The translations under genes were made by a program, and so were the position numbers. A stretch of DNA of 59,050 bases from Mycobacterium sp. D16Q14 (lineage in GTDB: Bacteria; Actinomycetota; Actinomycetes; Mycobacteriales; Mycobacteriaceae). Below the pieces are notes generated by a model. The model was given only the letters and a program-made list of their open reading frames with translations, was not told the origin of the DNA and did no database searches. Below, piece by piece: positions 9,019-17,723 of this stretch. The stretch spans positions 1 to 59,050 of the forward strand of contig MAEX01000025.1 of assembly GCA_002013415.1 (NCBI GenBank), given 5' to 3'. Each line of letters begins with the position of its first letter. The first letter of the stretch is position 1.

Positions 9019-9279
9019 GGCAGCCAAGATAGCTGTCCGGGGCCTCAATCGCGCTGCTAGTGGGGGAAATCCAGGTAATTCGTGAGCAGCAGCACCCCCG
9101 GCATCCGATAACTGATCATCGTCTTCAGAAATCGGTGAGCGCCGACTCGACGGATTTCGGACCGGTCACGGGAACATACCTATCGATGCACCAATAGCAA
9201 CATTGGCCCCACCTGCCACTATCGTCACGGAAGTCGGTTACTGACGTCGAAACGACGTCCTGCCCTGGGAAGGTCTGAC

Positions 9280-10740
9280 ATGTCGAGGCGTCGCCGAATC
9301 TCCGTGGTCTTGTTGACCTCGGCCGTTATCGGATCAAGCGTCGCGATCGATGTCGCGCCCTTGGCCGTCGCCGACCCGTGCACCGGCCCCGCCGCGGGGC
9401 TCCAGCCGCCGACCCCGGTCCCCGACGACGGCATGCCCGGCCAGGCTCCCCCCATCGGGCGCCGGCCCGCTGGCGCCAACGACAAGGCGCCACTGCCGGA
9501 GCTGGGCAAGCTGCCCCTGGCCATCCTCAAGCAAGTGCTCCCCCAACAGAGCGCCAAGAAGAAGCCGGGGTGGGCCCAGGAGTTGGCGCGCCCCGCCCTG
9601 CCCAACCCGCCCGAGCCCTCACCGAACAATCTGCAGGACCAGCAGGCCGCTGCCGTCGCGCCGGCCCCTGCGCCCGCGGTCGGCCCTGCCCCCGAAGCCG
9701 CCGTCTCCCCCTCCACCTCTGTCGTCGGCTGGGTCACCGGTGTGGATACCGGCGCCAACACGCTTCAGAAATTCAGCATCTCCGGAACCGACCTCGGAAT
9801 CATGTGGGACAACGGCGATTCCGCCGGCCGCCAGGTTCTGATGGCCTTTGGCGACACCTACGGATACTGCGGAATGAGAAGCCAGCAGTGGCGGTACAAC
9901 ACCCTGCTGCGCACTCAGGACAAGTCACTCTCGCGCGGTCTCGCGGTGGCCGAGGGATCGACCTCCAACCCGTATGCCGGTTCCCCGCAGTCACGCCCGG
10001 GCTACTCCAAGCAGATCATCCCGCCCATCAAGTGGGCCGCCCAGGAACGGGGCATCATTCCCACGGCCGCCATCTCCGTCGGACGCACCCAGTACATGAA
10101 CTACATGTCCATCAAGAGCTGGGACAGCGCCGGCGAATGGACCACCAACTACTCCGCGACCGCGGTGTCCAACGACAACGGACAGAACTGGAAGACGTTC
10201 CCCCAGAGCGTCCGTCCCGCATCCCCCGACGCCATCAGCCAGGTCCCGTTCACCCCGGGAAATGAGAACTTTCAGCAGGCCGCCTACGTCAAGGGCAACG
10301 ACGGATGCATCTACATCTTCGGAACCCCTTCCGGGCGAAGCGGATCCGGCTTCGTGTCGCGTGCGTTGCCCGGGAACCTGCCCGACGCCGCCAAGCATGA
10401 GTTCTGGAACACCGACCGGGGCTCCTGGGTACCGGGCGATCCCAACGCGGCGACTCCGATCATCTCCGGCCCGGTCGGTGAGATGTCCGCGCAATACAAC
10501 ACCTACCTCAAGAAATACCTGGTGATGTACGGCGACAAGTCCGGCGACGTGCTGCTCTCCACCTCCCCCGCCCCGCAGGGCCCGTGGAGCCCGCCACAGA
10601 TTCTCGTCACCGAGTCACAGATGCCGGGCGGGCCCTATGCGCCGTACCTGCATCCGTGGACAACCGGCAAGGAGCTGTACTTCAACCTGTCGCTGTGGTC
10701 GGCGTACAACGTCATGTTGATGCGCACCACCCTTCCGTAA
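9280..10740 (+). CDS. Secreted DUF4185-domain protein
   Basis: This 486-residue protein has a twin-Arg-like basic start (MSRRRRISVV), a hydrophobic core and a probable cleavage near AVADP at residues 30-35. A proline-rich linker follows to about residue 150. The rest is a DUF4185 domain: VVGWVTGVDTGANTLQKF at its start, FGDTYGY, SRPGYSKQIIPPIKW and a C-terminal KYLVMYGDKSGDVLLSTSP. These repeated blades resemble a beta-propeller of the sialidase/glycosidase type. Mycobacterial members are exported and their substrate is unknown. ATG 9280 has GGGAAGG 6-12 bases upstream. It is convergent with the thiolase. Confidence 0.85.
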   Translation: MSRRRRISVVLLTSAVIGSSVAIDVAPLAVADPCTGPAAGLQPPTPVPDDGMPGQAPPIGRRPAGANDKAPLPELGKLPLAILKQVLPQQSAKKKPGWAQELARPALPNPPEPSPNNLQDQQAAAVAPAPAPAVGPAPEAAVSPSTSVVGWVTGVDTGANTLQKFSISGTDLGIMWDNGDSAGRQVLMAFGDTYGYCGMRSQQWRYNTLLRTQDKSLSRGLAVAEGSTSNPYAGSPQSRPGYSKQIIPPIKWAAQERGIIPTAAISVGRTQYMNYMSIKSWDSAGEWTTNYSATAVSNDNGQNWKTFPQSVRPASPDAISQVPFTPGNENFQQAAYVKGNDGCIYIFGTPSGRSGSGFVSRALPGNLPDAAKHEFWNTDRGSWVPGDPNAATPIISGPVGEMSAQYNTYLKKYLVMYGDKSGDVLLSTSPAPQGPWSPPQILVTESQMPGGPYAPYLHPWTTGKELYFNLSLWSAYNVMLMRTTLP

Positions 10741-10745
10741 CAGCG

Positions 10746-11939
10746 CTACAACCGCTCGATGATGGTCGCGTTGGCCAAACCGCCTGCCTCGCACATGGTT
10801 TGCAAGCCGTAGCGCCCACCGGTCTGCTCTAACACCGATACCAGGGTGGTCATCAACCGCCCACCGCTGGCACCAAGCGGGTGCCCGATGGCGGTCGCCC
10901 CGCCGTTGATGTTGACCTTCGACAAGTCGGCACCGGTCTCGGCTTGCCAGGCCAGAACCACCGACGCGAAGGCCTCGTTAACCTCGAAGGCGTCGATATC
11001 CGCCAACGACAAACCAGCGCGGTCAAGGACTTTCGCGGTTGCGGGGATGACTCCGGTAAGCATGTACAACGGATCATCACCCACCACCGCGACCGAATGC
11101 ACACGGGCCCGTGGGGTCAGCCCGAGGCGCTTGGCGGTCTCACTGGAGGTGATGAGCACGGCCGACGCGCCATCGTTGATCGGCGAGGAGTTGCCCGCCG
11201 TGACCTTCCAGTCGATCCGCGGGAAGCGCTGCTCCCACAATTCATTACGGAAAGCGGGTTTGAGCCCGGCCAAGACGTCCACGGTGGTCGATGGCCGTAC
11301 CGATTCGTCGGCGGCCACCTCGATCAACTCGCCGTCGGCATTGGGCGCCTTGATCGACACCACCTCGCGCGCGAATCTACCCTCGGACCAGGCCTGAGCG
11401 GCACGGCGATGACTCTCGGCGGCGAAGGCATCCAGTTGCTCACGCGACAGGTTCCAATTCGCCGCGATCAGCTCAGCACTGATGCCCTGCGGGACAAGCC
11501 CTTCCGGATAGCGGTTGGCGATCTCGGGACCGAAAAAGTCCTTACCCAAGCTTTGGCTGCCCATGGGGACCCGGCTCATCGACTCGATACCCGAGGCGAT
11601 CACCACGTCGTAGGCCCCGGCGATGACCCCCTGCGCAGCAAAGTGAATGGCCTGCTGGCTGCTGCCACATTGGCGATCGACGGCCACCGCGGGAACGGTC
11701 TCGGGCAACCCGGCGGCCAGTGCCGCCCACCGTGCCGTGTTGGAGCTCTGCTCCCCCACCTGTCCGACCGCACCGCTGATGACGTCGTCGACGAGAGCCG
11801 GGTCTATCCCGGTGCGCTCGACGAGCGCCCGGATGGCATGCGCGTGCAGATCGACCGGATGCAGACCGGAGAGCGACCCACCCGGCTTTCCCTTGCCCAC
11901 GGGTGTCCGTACCGCGTCGACGATCACTGCGTCTCTCAT
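10746..11939 (-). CDS. Acetyl-CoA acetyltransferase / 3-ketoacyl-CoA thiolase
   Basis: This 397-residue thiolase catalyses the CoA-dependent cleavage (or formation) of 3-ketoacyl-CoA. The active-site residues are visible: the nucleophilic cysteine in VDRQCGSSQQAIHFAA near residue 90, NEAF, the GGATAIGHPLGASGGR histidine loop and the C-terminal CEAGGLANATIIERL cysteine. The upstream frame to 12011 is not needed, because ATG 11939 is preceded by a perfect AGGAGG seven bases away. It resembles the steroid/lipid thiolases of mycobacteria (FadA5/FadA6 type), but the substrate is not set by the sequence. It is divergent from an HxlR regulator that may control it. Confidence 0.92.
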   Translation of the reverse strand: MRDAVIVDAVRTPVGKGKPGGSLSGLHPVDLHAHAIRALVERTGIDPALVDDVISGAVGQVGEQSSNTARWAALAAGLPETVPAVAVDRQCGSSQQAIHFAAQGVIAGAYDVVIASGIESMSRVPMGSQSLGKDFFGPEIANRYPEGLVPQGISAELIAANWNLSREQLDAFAAESHRRAAQAWSEGRFAREVVSIKAPNADGELIEVAADESVRPSTTVDVLAGLKPAFRNELWEQRFPRIDWKVTAGNSSPINDGASAVLITSSETAKRLGLTPRARVHSVAVVGDDPLYMLTGVIPATAKVLDRAGLSLADIDAFEVNEAFASVVLAWQAETGADLSKVNINGGATAIGHPLGASGGRLMTTLVSVLEQTGGRYGLQTMCEAGGLANATIIERL

Positions 11940-11996
11940 GGCAAGGCCTCCTGGATTCATCGTTGAAACTCCTCTTCTGCCGGTATACGCCCAGTC

Positions 11997-12045
11997 AGTT
12001 GGGATTCGCAACTAAGTGTGATCAAGTACATAACGTGCTAAGTTG
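11997..12045. promoter_or_regulatory. Inverted repeats in the thiolase/HxlR divergent promoter
   Basis: AGTTG (11997-12001), CAACT (12009-12013) and AGTTG (12041-12045) alternate in orientation in the 118-base divergent region. The hexamer CTAAGT also occurs twice. The arrangement suits a winged-helix dimer such as HxlR, but the arms are short and could arise by chance. Confidence 0.35.
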
Positions 12046-12057
12046 GATTTCATTACT

Positions 12058-12483
12058 ATGAGAGATTGTTCGATAGCCAATGCCCTCGACGTGATCGGGG
12101 AACGCTGGACCCTGGTGGCCCTGCGCGAGATCATGCTGGGCAATCGACGCTTCGACGCGATCGTCCGCAACACCGGCGCCAGCCGCGACATCCTGGCCAC
12201 CCGCCTGCGCAAGCTCGTGGACGCGGGCGTCCTGGAAAAGTGCCAGTACGAAGAGCGCCCTCCCCGTTACGAATACCTGTTGACCGAATCGGGGCGCGCC
12301 CTTCGGCCGGTGCTGTTCGCCCTGATGGATTGGGGTGACACGTTCGTCACACAGGGCCCCCCACCGAGCGTCTGGGAACACCGATGCGGGTCGGTACTGC
12401 GTGTCCAGCCGACCTGCGAGAATTGCGGCGAGGCAGTGACGTTCGACGATCTCACACCGCGACGGCTTGGCAGGGTGCGATGA
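12058..12483 (+). CDS. HxlR-family transcriptional regulator
   Basis: A 141-residue winged-helix regulator of the HxlR/MarR-like type. The family core is clear: CSIANALDVIGERWTLVALREIMLGNRRFDAI, then SRDILATRLRKLVDAGVLEK and the wing RPPRYEYLLTESGRAL. The C-terminal part has two CxxC-like pairs (HRCG and CENCGEAV), so a metal- or redox-responsive tail is possible. I use ATG 12058; an in-frame TTG at 12043 would add five residues. Its stop overlaps the start of the DUF1990 gene (ATGA), and it faces the thiolase across a promoter with inverted repeats. Confidence 0.88.
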   Translation: MRDCSIANALDVIGERWTLVALREIMLGNRRFDAIVRNTGASRDILATRLRKLVDAGVLEKCQYEERPPRYEYLLTESGRALRPVLFALMDWGDTFVTQGPPPSVWEHRCGSVLRVQPTCENCGEAVTFDDLTPRRLGRVR

Positions 12484-12995
12484 GCTCCGGGCCCCTCACC
12501 TACGGGCCCGCGGGGGTTACCCGCCCGGGCGAAAGCACCTGGGCCGCCACACCGTCCGGGCTACGGCGATTTGAACAGACCGTCCCCATCGGACACGGCG
12601 ACGAGGCATGGCGGAAGGCTTCGCAGGCCGTACTGGCGTGGGGTGTCAAGCAGCGCAGCGGCTTCCGGGTGAATCCGGAGGTGACCGTGAGCGAAGGCGC
12701 CGAGTTCCAGATCAGCTTCGGGTGGGGCCGGTTCAGCGTTCACGAGCCGGTGCGCATCGTGGCCGTGGCCAACACCAACGACCGTTGCGGGTTTGCGTAC
12801 GGCACGCTACCGGGCCATCCCGTATCGGGCGAAGAGGCATTCATCGTGCATCAGAACGGCGACGGCACGGTGTTTCTCACGCTGCGCTCGCTGACGCGGG
12901 CCGCCCCAGCAGGCTTCTGGCGACGAATCTTCCCGATACTCCTGGTGGCGCAGCGGGTCTTCCGTCGTCGTTACCTGCGGGCGCTGGCGTCCTAA
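12480..12995 (+). CDS. DUF1990 family protein
   Basis: A 171-residue protein. The family features seen are the N-terminal LTYGPAGVTRPGE, a central WGVKQRSGFRVNP, IVAVANTNDRCGFAYGTLPGHPVSGEEAF and HQNGDGTVFLTLRSLTRAA. DUF1990 proteins are small SRPBCC-like folds of unknown role, and the fold suggests binding of a hydrophobic ligand. It starts in the ATGA overlap with the HxlR gene, so the two are translationally coupled. Its last four bases overlap the convergent LysR gene. Confidence 0.82.
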   Translation: MSSGPLTYGPAGVTRPGESTWAATPSGLRRFEQTVPIGHGDEAWRKASQAVLAWGVKQRSGFRVNPEVTVSEGAEFQISFGWGRFSVHEPVRIVAVANTNDRCGFAYGTLPGHPVSGEEAFIVHQNGDGTVFLTLRSLTRAAPAGFWRRIFPILLVAQRVFRRRYLRALAS

Positions 12996-13900
12996 TCGAC
13001 GGAGGACGCCAGGTCAACCAATGCCCGCGCCGGTCCCGTCGGCGGAGACCCCGGCATCCATACCGCCCGGAACTGACGCGTGAACACCATCTCCTGGGCA
13101 AGGGCGACCTCACAGAGAGTGCCCGCGGACAGTTCGGGGGCAGCGATGAGACGGCTGATCACCGCCGGCGCCAAACCCGTTGCCGCCGCGGCCTTGATTG
13201 CCGCTGCCGAGCCCAGTTCTGCCGCCGGCGTCGCGGGCTGGCACACCTGACTGAGCACCTCCCAGACGGTGTCGCGGGTACCGGAGCCCGGCTCGCGCAT
13301 GAGAAGCGGGGTGGTGGCAAGTTCGCGCAGCGTCACGGGTTTACGCCGCCGAGCCCACTTGTGTCCCGGCCCCACCACGACGACCAGTTCGTCGGCGCCC
13401 AGCACTTCCCCACCCAATCCGGCCGGGGCGTGCGGCCCCTCGATGAAACCCAGGGTCGCGCCACCGGCCCGCACCAACTCACAGACCTGTTGGGTGTTAC
13501 CCACTTCCAGCGATACCGCGACATCCGCATGCCGCGAGCGAAGGACGGTAAGCCACAATGGAATCCGATGATCGGCGATGGTGCGCGAGGCGGCGACCAC
13601 CAGCCGCGGCGCCTGGCCGGAATGTAACGCGGCCACACCGGTGACAAACTCTCGTGCCGCCGCGAGCACTGGCGTCGCATACCCGATGACGGCCAGCCCG
13701 GCATCGGTGAGCCGCGATCCGGTGGGGCCACGCTCCAGGAGTACCAACCGAAGGCGCCGTTCCAGCGCCCGGACACGCATGCTGGCCGCGGGCTGTGAAA
13801 TGCCGTGCTGGCGCGCCGCCGCTCCGAGGCTGCCCGTCTCAGCGACGGACACCAGCAGGTCCAGCACGTCGAGGTCGGGTGTGCCCGGAGGAAGAGGCAT
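12992..13900 (-). CDS. LysR-family transcriptional regulator
   Basis: A 302-residue LysR-type regulator. The N-terminal winged helix is standard (LDLLVSVAETGSLGAAARQHGISQPAASMRVRALERRL), followed by a periplasmic-binding-protein-like effector domain with VVAASRTIADHRIPLW near residue 105 and LLMREPGSGTRDTVWE near 210. LysR genes usually control a divergent neighbour. Here the divergent space contains only a decayed deaminase-like fragment, so its target may have been lost. Confidence 0.9.
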   Translation of the reverse strand: MPLPPGTPDLDVLDLLVSVAETGSLGAAARQHGISQPAASMRVRALERRLRLVLLERGPTGSRLTDAGLAVIGYATPVLAAAREFVTGVAALHSGQAPRLVVAASRTIADHRIPLWLTVLRSRHADVAVSLEVGNTQQVCELVRAGGATLGFIEGPHAPAGLGGEVLGADELVVVVGPGHKWARRRKPVTLRELATTPLLMREPGSGTRDTVWEVLSQVCQPATPAAELGSAAAIKAAAATGLAPAVISRLIAAPELSAGTLCEVALAQEMVFTRQFRAVWMPGSPPTGPARALVDLASSVD

Positions 13901-13964
13901 AAGTACAGTTTATGGGGTTCAGCCAGAATGCCTGGTAATTGCCCCCGGTTGCGATGGGAAGGCC

Positions 13965-14112
13965 TTGGACGACAACGACATCCGACACCTGCGCCGCCGA
14001 GGCGCTCGATGCCGGCGACTCGCCCTTTGGGCCACTACTCACCGGACCCGATGGCACCGTGCTGATCGAGGACCGACGGTCCGGCACCGGATCTCGTCGG
14101 GGATGTGCATGC
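13965..14112 (+). pseudogene. Decayed N-terminal fragment of a cytidine/guanine-deaminase-like gene
   Basis: In one frame from a TTG at 13965 the sequence reads DDNDIRHLRR, and in the next frame it continues CAAEALDAGDSPFGPLL and then TGPDGTVLIEDR. Together these look like the start of a nucleoside deaminase, whose zinc motif (HPE, then PCxxC) would follow but is missing. A small deletion near 13993 and a truncation near 14110 are needed. No intact gene is present between 13901 and 14155. The call rests on about 40 residues. Confidence 0.45.
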
Positions 14113-14155
14113 ATTGCACGTTCGGTTCCGCGCGGGCGGCGGGCGGGTGATCAGC

Positions 14156-15736
14156 TCACTTGACGCACGCGACGCCGTCCGCGCCCATTTGACTCAAGTC
14201 CGTTGGCGCCGGCGCCTGCACGCCCGTTCCCGTCGCGGCAACCGCGGTCAAGACGTCGGTCGAATTGGCATCCGCTGACGAGTCGCCCTTCTTGCCGACG
14301 CTGTGATGTGCGATGTAGTCGTCCGCGGGAAACTGCGAGCCCACCGTCAGCTGAACAGTTCCGGGGGCGACCGCACCGGATTCCGTCATGGGCAGATGCA
14401 GTTGATCGGCGAGCGCCTGCGCGCCCTCTTGGGCACCTGAGCCATAGACAATCGAGCTCTCGGTCGACATCGCCTCGGCCGTCGTCGCGCGACCACGCGT
14501 GAATCCCCGGGCCGTAAAGGCATCTTCGATGGCCGCACCCAGCCCGTCGCGCTCTGTCGCGTTGACGACGTTGAGCACCACAGGCGCCGGCAGCGGGGCC
14601 GCGGGGGCCACCGCAGCCGCGGTGGGCGGCGCGGGGGCGATATCGGCGAAGAAGCGATCGTGGACGATCTGCCGGATCGTCGGGAGGTCCACGATATTGA
14701 CGTCCGAACCGTTCGAATCCTGGCCAAAGTCGGAGATGGGCAGCGTGTAGAGAGACATGGGCCGCTTGGTCAATGTCGAGGCGCGCGCGGCGAAGTCGAC
14801 GATGTTGAGGCCAGAGTCAATCGCGACGTTCTCGTGCGCGACGTTCAGGACGTTGCGCACCGCGGCCGGATTCGACATCGCCCCACCCTTGCGCACCGCG
14901 GTCAACAACGACACCAGGAAGGCCTGCTGGCGACGGGTGCGGTCCATATCTGTGAACGATCCGTCGTTCTCGTCACGCCTCTGCCGGACGAAGGCCATCG
15001 CCTGGGCTGCGTCGATCTGCTGAACACCTTCGTGGAAGTTGGCGCCGGAGAACTCGTCGACCGTGTCGTGGTTCAGACACACGGTGATGGGCTGCACCGA
15101 CTTGGCGATCTGGAAGAACGCGGCGAGGGTCACTTCCACGAAGTGATCGATCGGCACGCCGAGGAAGTCACGCACCGTGTCGATCTGAGCCTTGCGCCCA
15201 GCCTCACGGGCGGCCTGCTCACGGGCGGTCAGATCGTTGGCGCCCGCAGCGTCCGAACCACCGCCGGCCTGCCTGTCCAGCGCCTGCTGGTAGGCAAATC
15301 CATAGGCCTGCTTGATCTTGCCCTTGCACACCGCCCCGGGGCAGCCCGCCAGGTCCACATAGTCGTCGCGCGGGATCGACACCGCAGTGATGGGACCGTC
15401 GTTGCCCGGGATATGCACCACAATCAGCACATTCGCGTTGTACCCACCGGACGTCTCGTCACCGGCATGCAGCGCGTCGTACATGTCCTGCGGCAGCGGC
15501 TGCCCGTTCTGGTCGAGCCGGCTATCCAGGCCCATGAGCAGGATGTTCTGGTCTTCGCCGACAGGAGTCAGCACCCCGGGTAACACGTGTGAGGTGATGA
15601 TCTGCCCTACCGCCGTGTTATATCCGGCCCAGCCAAAGCCCGTGATGGCCATGACAAATGCCGCAGCGATACCGACGGCCAGGCGCCCCTTCTCCAGCAC
15701 CCAGCGCTGCGCCTCACCAGAATCCAGCTCGCCCAT
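14156..15736 (-). CDS. LytR-CpsA-Psr (LCP) cell-wall ligase with LytR_C domain
   Basis: This 526-residue protein has one N-terminal membrane anchor (residues about 22-42) and an extracellular LCP domain. Seen: ILLMGLDSR near residue 65, ANVLIVVHI, SIPRDDYVDL with the catalytic arginine, and VRQRRDENDGSFTDMDRTRRQQAFL. LCP proteins move polyprenyl-linked glycopolymers onto the wall; in mycobacteria they attach arabinogalactan to peptidoglycan. After an Ala/Pro linker, residues 385-480 form a LytR_C domain beginning with VVLNVVNATERDGLG. The C-terminus ends in VACVK. Which of the mycobacterial LCP paralogues it is cannot be decided here. Confidence 0.9.
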   Translation of the reverse strand: MGELDSGEAQRWVLEKGRLAVGIAAAFVMAITGFGWAGYNTAVGQIITSHVLPGVLTPVGEDQNILLMGLDSRLDQNGQPLPQDMYDALHAGDETSGGYNANVLIVVHIPGNDGPITAVSIPRDDYVDLAGCPGAVCKGKIKQAYGFAYQQALDRQAGGGSDAAGANDLTAREQAAREAGRKAQIDTVRDFLGVPIDHFVEVTLAAFFQIAKSVQPITVCLNHDTVDEFSGANFHEGVQQIDAAQAMAFVRQRRDENDGSFTDMDRTRRQQAFLVSLLTAVRKGGAMSNPAAVRNVLNVAHENVAIDSGLNIVDFAARASTLTKRPMSLYTLPISDFGQDSNGSDVNIVDLPTIRQIVHDRFFADIAPAPPTAAAVAPAAPLPAPVVLNVVNATERDGLGAAIEDAFTARGFTRGRATTAEAMSTESSIVYGSGAQEGAQALADQLHLPMTESGAVAPGTVQLTVGSQFPADDYIAHHSVGKKGDSSADANSTDVLTAVAATGTGVQAPAPTDLSQMGADGVACVK

Positions 15737-15855
15737 AACAGTTGACTATTGTTGTGGACGATCCGTTCAAAACGCGTCAAGCGCGCCTCGGACTCTCCGG
15801 CGAGTCCTCATCAGCCTTCACTGTGAGACAGGCGTGAATGCGCCAGGGCCGCTCG

Positions 15856-16287
15856 CTAATCCGCGCGCGTGAGCCCCAGCACCGGGATCACCCGGGTGGT
15901 CTTGCGTTCGTACTCAGCGAAGTTGTCGAAGCGCCCCGCCTGGCGCGCGTAGATCCGGTCGCGCTCCTCACCCACCACATCGCGCACCGTCACCGGGTAG
16001 TGGTCAGCACCGATTTCGACTGACACCTTCTCGGGATTGGCCAGCGCGTTGTAGTACCAGGCGGAGCTACTGTCCCGCCCGTTGTTGGAGGCGAACACAT
16101 AGAACTCGCCGCCCCCTTCGCCCGGCTGGTAGGCCATCGGGTTTTGACGCGGCTCGCCCGACTTCGCGCCGACGGTATGCAAGATGAGCATGTCGAACTG
16201 CGCGAAGAAGCCATCAGCGCCACCGGTTTCGCGAATCTGGGCCATGACATTGGCATGGAAGTCTGCGGGATCATTCAATTCGGTCAT
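15856..16287 (-). CDS. Deazaflavin (F420)-dependent nitroreductase-family protein
   Basis: A 143-residue split-barrel protein of the DUF385/Ddn family, which uses reduced F420 to reduce quinones or nitro compounds. Seen: FDMLILHTVGAKSGEPRQNPMAYQ near residues 30-55, YVFASNNGRDSSSAWYYNALANPE near 65-88 and VSVEIGADHYPVTVRDVVGEERDRIYARQ, all family landmarks. The gene begins 28 bases after the TetR stop, and a long perfect inverted repeat fills that gap. It is therefore a likely target of the adjoining regulator. Confidence 0.9.
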   Translation of the reverse strand: MTELNDPADFHANVMAQIRETGGADGFFAQFDMLILHTVGAKSGEPRQNPMAYQPGEGGGEFYVFASNNGRDSSSAWYYNALANPEKVSVEIGADHYPVTVRDVVGEERDRIYARQAGRFDNFAEYERKTTRVIPVLGLTRAD

Positions 16288-16292
16288 GCCGT

Positions 16293-16321
16293 GAATAATG
16301 TCAGCCTAGTTGACATTATTC
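16293..16321. promoter_or_regulatory. 11-bp perfect inverted repeat upstream of the Ddn-like gene
   Basis: Arms GAATAATGTCA (16293-16303) and TGACATTATTC (16311-16321) are exact complements around a 7-base spacer. The site starts six bases before the ATG at 16287 and includes the TetR stop codon. No T-run follows on either strand, so an operator is more likely than a terminator. Confidence 0.6.
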
Positions 16322-16942
16322 CAGCCGGCGCAGAAACTCGTCGACGAGCGAATCCAGGAACTCGCCGTCGACCTCCCCCCCGGTCACGATCACCCGGTAG
16401 TACAGGGGCGCGACCAACTGTTCGGCCAGACGAGCGACATCCACACCAGCGGGCAGTTCCCCCCGCCGCACCGCACGAGCGAACGGAATCTGGTCGCGCG
16501 CCTGCTGTTCGCCTAGATAGCGCGCCCGGAATGTGTCCGCGAGCTGTGGGTCATGCTGCGACTGGCCAATGAGAGCCCGAAACACCGCGCCGGCATCATC
16601 AGTCGTGAGGAACCGCGCGATGGCGGCCACATGGTGCCGCAGGTCCGCCTCGAGGCTGCCCAGATCGGACGGATCCAACTGGAAGGCGGCGTCTTCCAGG
16701 AAGACGTCCATCAGCACGTCCGCCTTCGAACTCCACCAGCGGTAGACGGTCTGCTTGGCCACCCCCGCGGCCTTGGCGATGCCTTCCATGGTCACTCCGG
16801 CATAGCCCTTGGCGACCAGCAGATCGTCGGCGGCGTGAATGACGGCCTCACGCGCGGCCTCACTGCGGCCATGCCGGTTTCCGAAATGACGGCGCGCATC
16901 GTCGGCCTCGCGGGGCTTCGCCGGCTCACTCACAACGTTCAT
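16316..16942 (-). CDS. TetR-family transcriptional regulator
   Basis: A 208-residue TetR regulator. The DNA-binding domain is EAAREAVIHAADDLLVAKGYAGVTMEGIAKAAGVAKQTVYRWWSSKADVLMDVFLEDA. The C-terminal part resembles the TetR_C subfamily with LRHHVAAIARFLTTDDAGAVFRALIGQSQHDP. It is divergent from an O-methyltransferase across 49 bases that contain a palindrome, and upstream of the Ddn-like gene on the same strand. Confidence 0.9.
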   Translation of the reverse strand: MNVVSEPAKPREADDARRHFGNRHGRSEAAREAVIHAADDLLVAKGYAGVTMEGIAKAAGVAKQTVYRWWSSKADVLMDVFLEDAAFQLDPSDLGSLEADLRHHVAAIARFLTTDDAGAVFRALIGQSQHDPQLADTFRARYLGEQQARDQIPFARAVRRGELPAGVDVARLAEQLVAPLYYRVIVTGGEVDGEFLDSLVDEFLRRLE

Positions 16943-16960
16943 CGAATCACCACCCTAGAC

Positions 16961-16980
16961 TAGACGAGACGTTGCGTCTA
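16961..16980. promoter_or_regulatory. Palindromic operator candidate between tetR and the methyltransferase
   Basis: TAGACG (16961-16966) and CGTCTA (16975-16980) flank AGACGTTG, and the inner AGACG/CGTCT arms nest with them. It lies 11 bases before the methyltransferase ATG and 18 bases before the TetR start, the typical place for TetR autoregulation. Confidence 0.5.
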
Positions 16981-16991
16981 TTCTAAATGCC

Positions 16992-17633
16992 ATGACAACG
17001 ACACTTCATGAACCCGAATTCGCCACCATCGTGGGCCGACTCTTCGAGAACGCCTCGCGCGATGCACTCCCCGCAGACCGGACCACCTTCCACGAGAAGT
17101 CCGTCGAGGAGCGCGTCAAACTGTTCCAGAACATCTATGTGCCCGTCGCACCCGATGCAGGACGGCTCCTCTACAGCCTGGTCCGTGCCACCAAGCCCAA
17201 GACCATCGTCGAGTACGGCCTGTCGTACGGGATCTCGACCCTGCATTCGGCCGCCGCCGTTCGCGACAACGGCTTTGGCCGGATCATCACCACGGAAATG
17301 AACACCGCGAAGATCGCCGCCTCACGCGCGACCTTCACCGAGGCCGGGGTGTCCGACCTCATCACCATCCTGGAGGGTGATGCCCGCGAGACGCTGAAGA
17401 CAATCCACGGACCGATCGAGTTTCTGCTGCTCGACGGCTGGCCCGACCTCGACTTGCCCATTCTCAAGATCCTCGAGGACAAGCTGGCGCCGGGCGCGCT
17501 CGTCATCGCCGACAACGTCGGATTCGAAAGCAGCAAGCCATATCTGGAGTACATCCGTACCCCAGAGAACGGCTACGTAAGCGTGGCGTCACCCATCGGG
17601 GAATGCATGGAGCTCAGCTGCCGTTGTGCGTAA
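16992..17633 (+). CDS. Class I SAM-dependent O-methyltransferase
   Basis: A 213-residue methyltransferase of the O-methyltransferase/caffeoyl-CoA type. The SAM-binding strand is KTIVEYGLSYGISTLHSAAA (variant of the usual EIGTxxG), followed by IITTEMNTAKIAASRATFTEAGV and a DGWPDLDLPILKILEDKLAPGALVIADNV segment. The substrate is unknown. It is divergent from TetR, which probably represses it. The C-terminus (MELSCRCA) has two close cysteines. Confidence 0.85.
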   Translation: MTTTLHEPEFATIVGRLFENASRDALPADRTTFHEKSVEERVKLFQNIYVPVAPDAGRLLYSLVRATKPKTIVEYGLSYGISTLHSAAAVRDNGFGRIITTEMNTAKIAASRATFTEAGVSDLITILEGDARETLKTIHGPIEFLLLDGWPDLDLPILKILEDKLAPGALVIADNVGFESSKPYLEYIRTPENGYVSVASPIGECMELSCRCA

Positions 17634-17723
17634 CGGTGCAATCTCACAGAAACGTTGGCGGCGGTCGTCTCGCCAAATTCTCCCGCCGCCAACGCCTTCA
17701 GAACCACTCCAGGAAGGTGTGGC

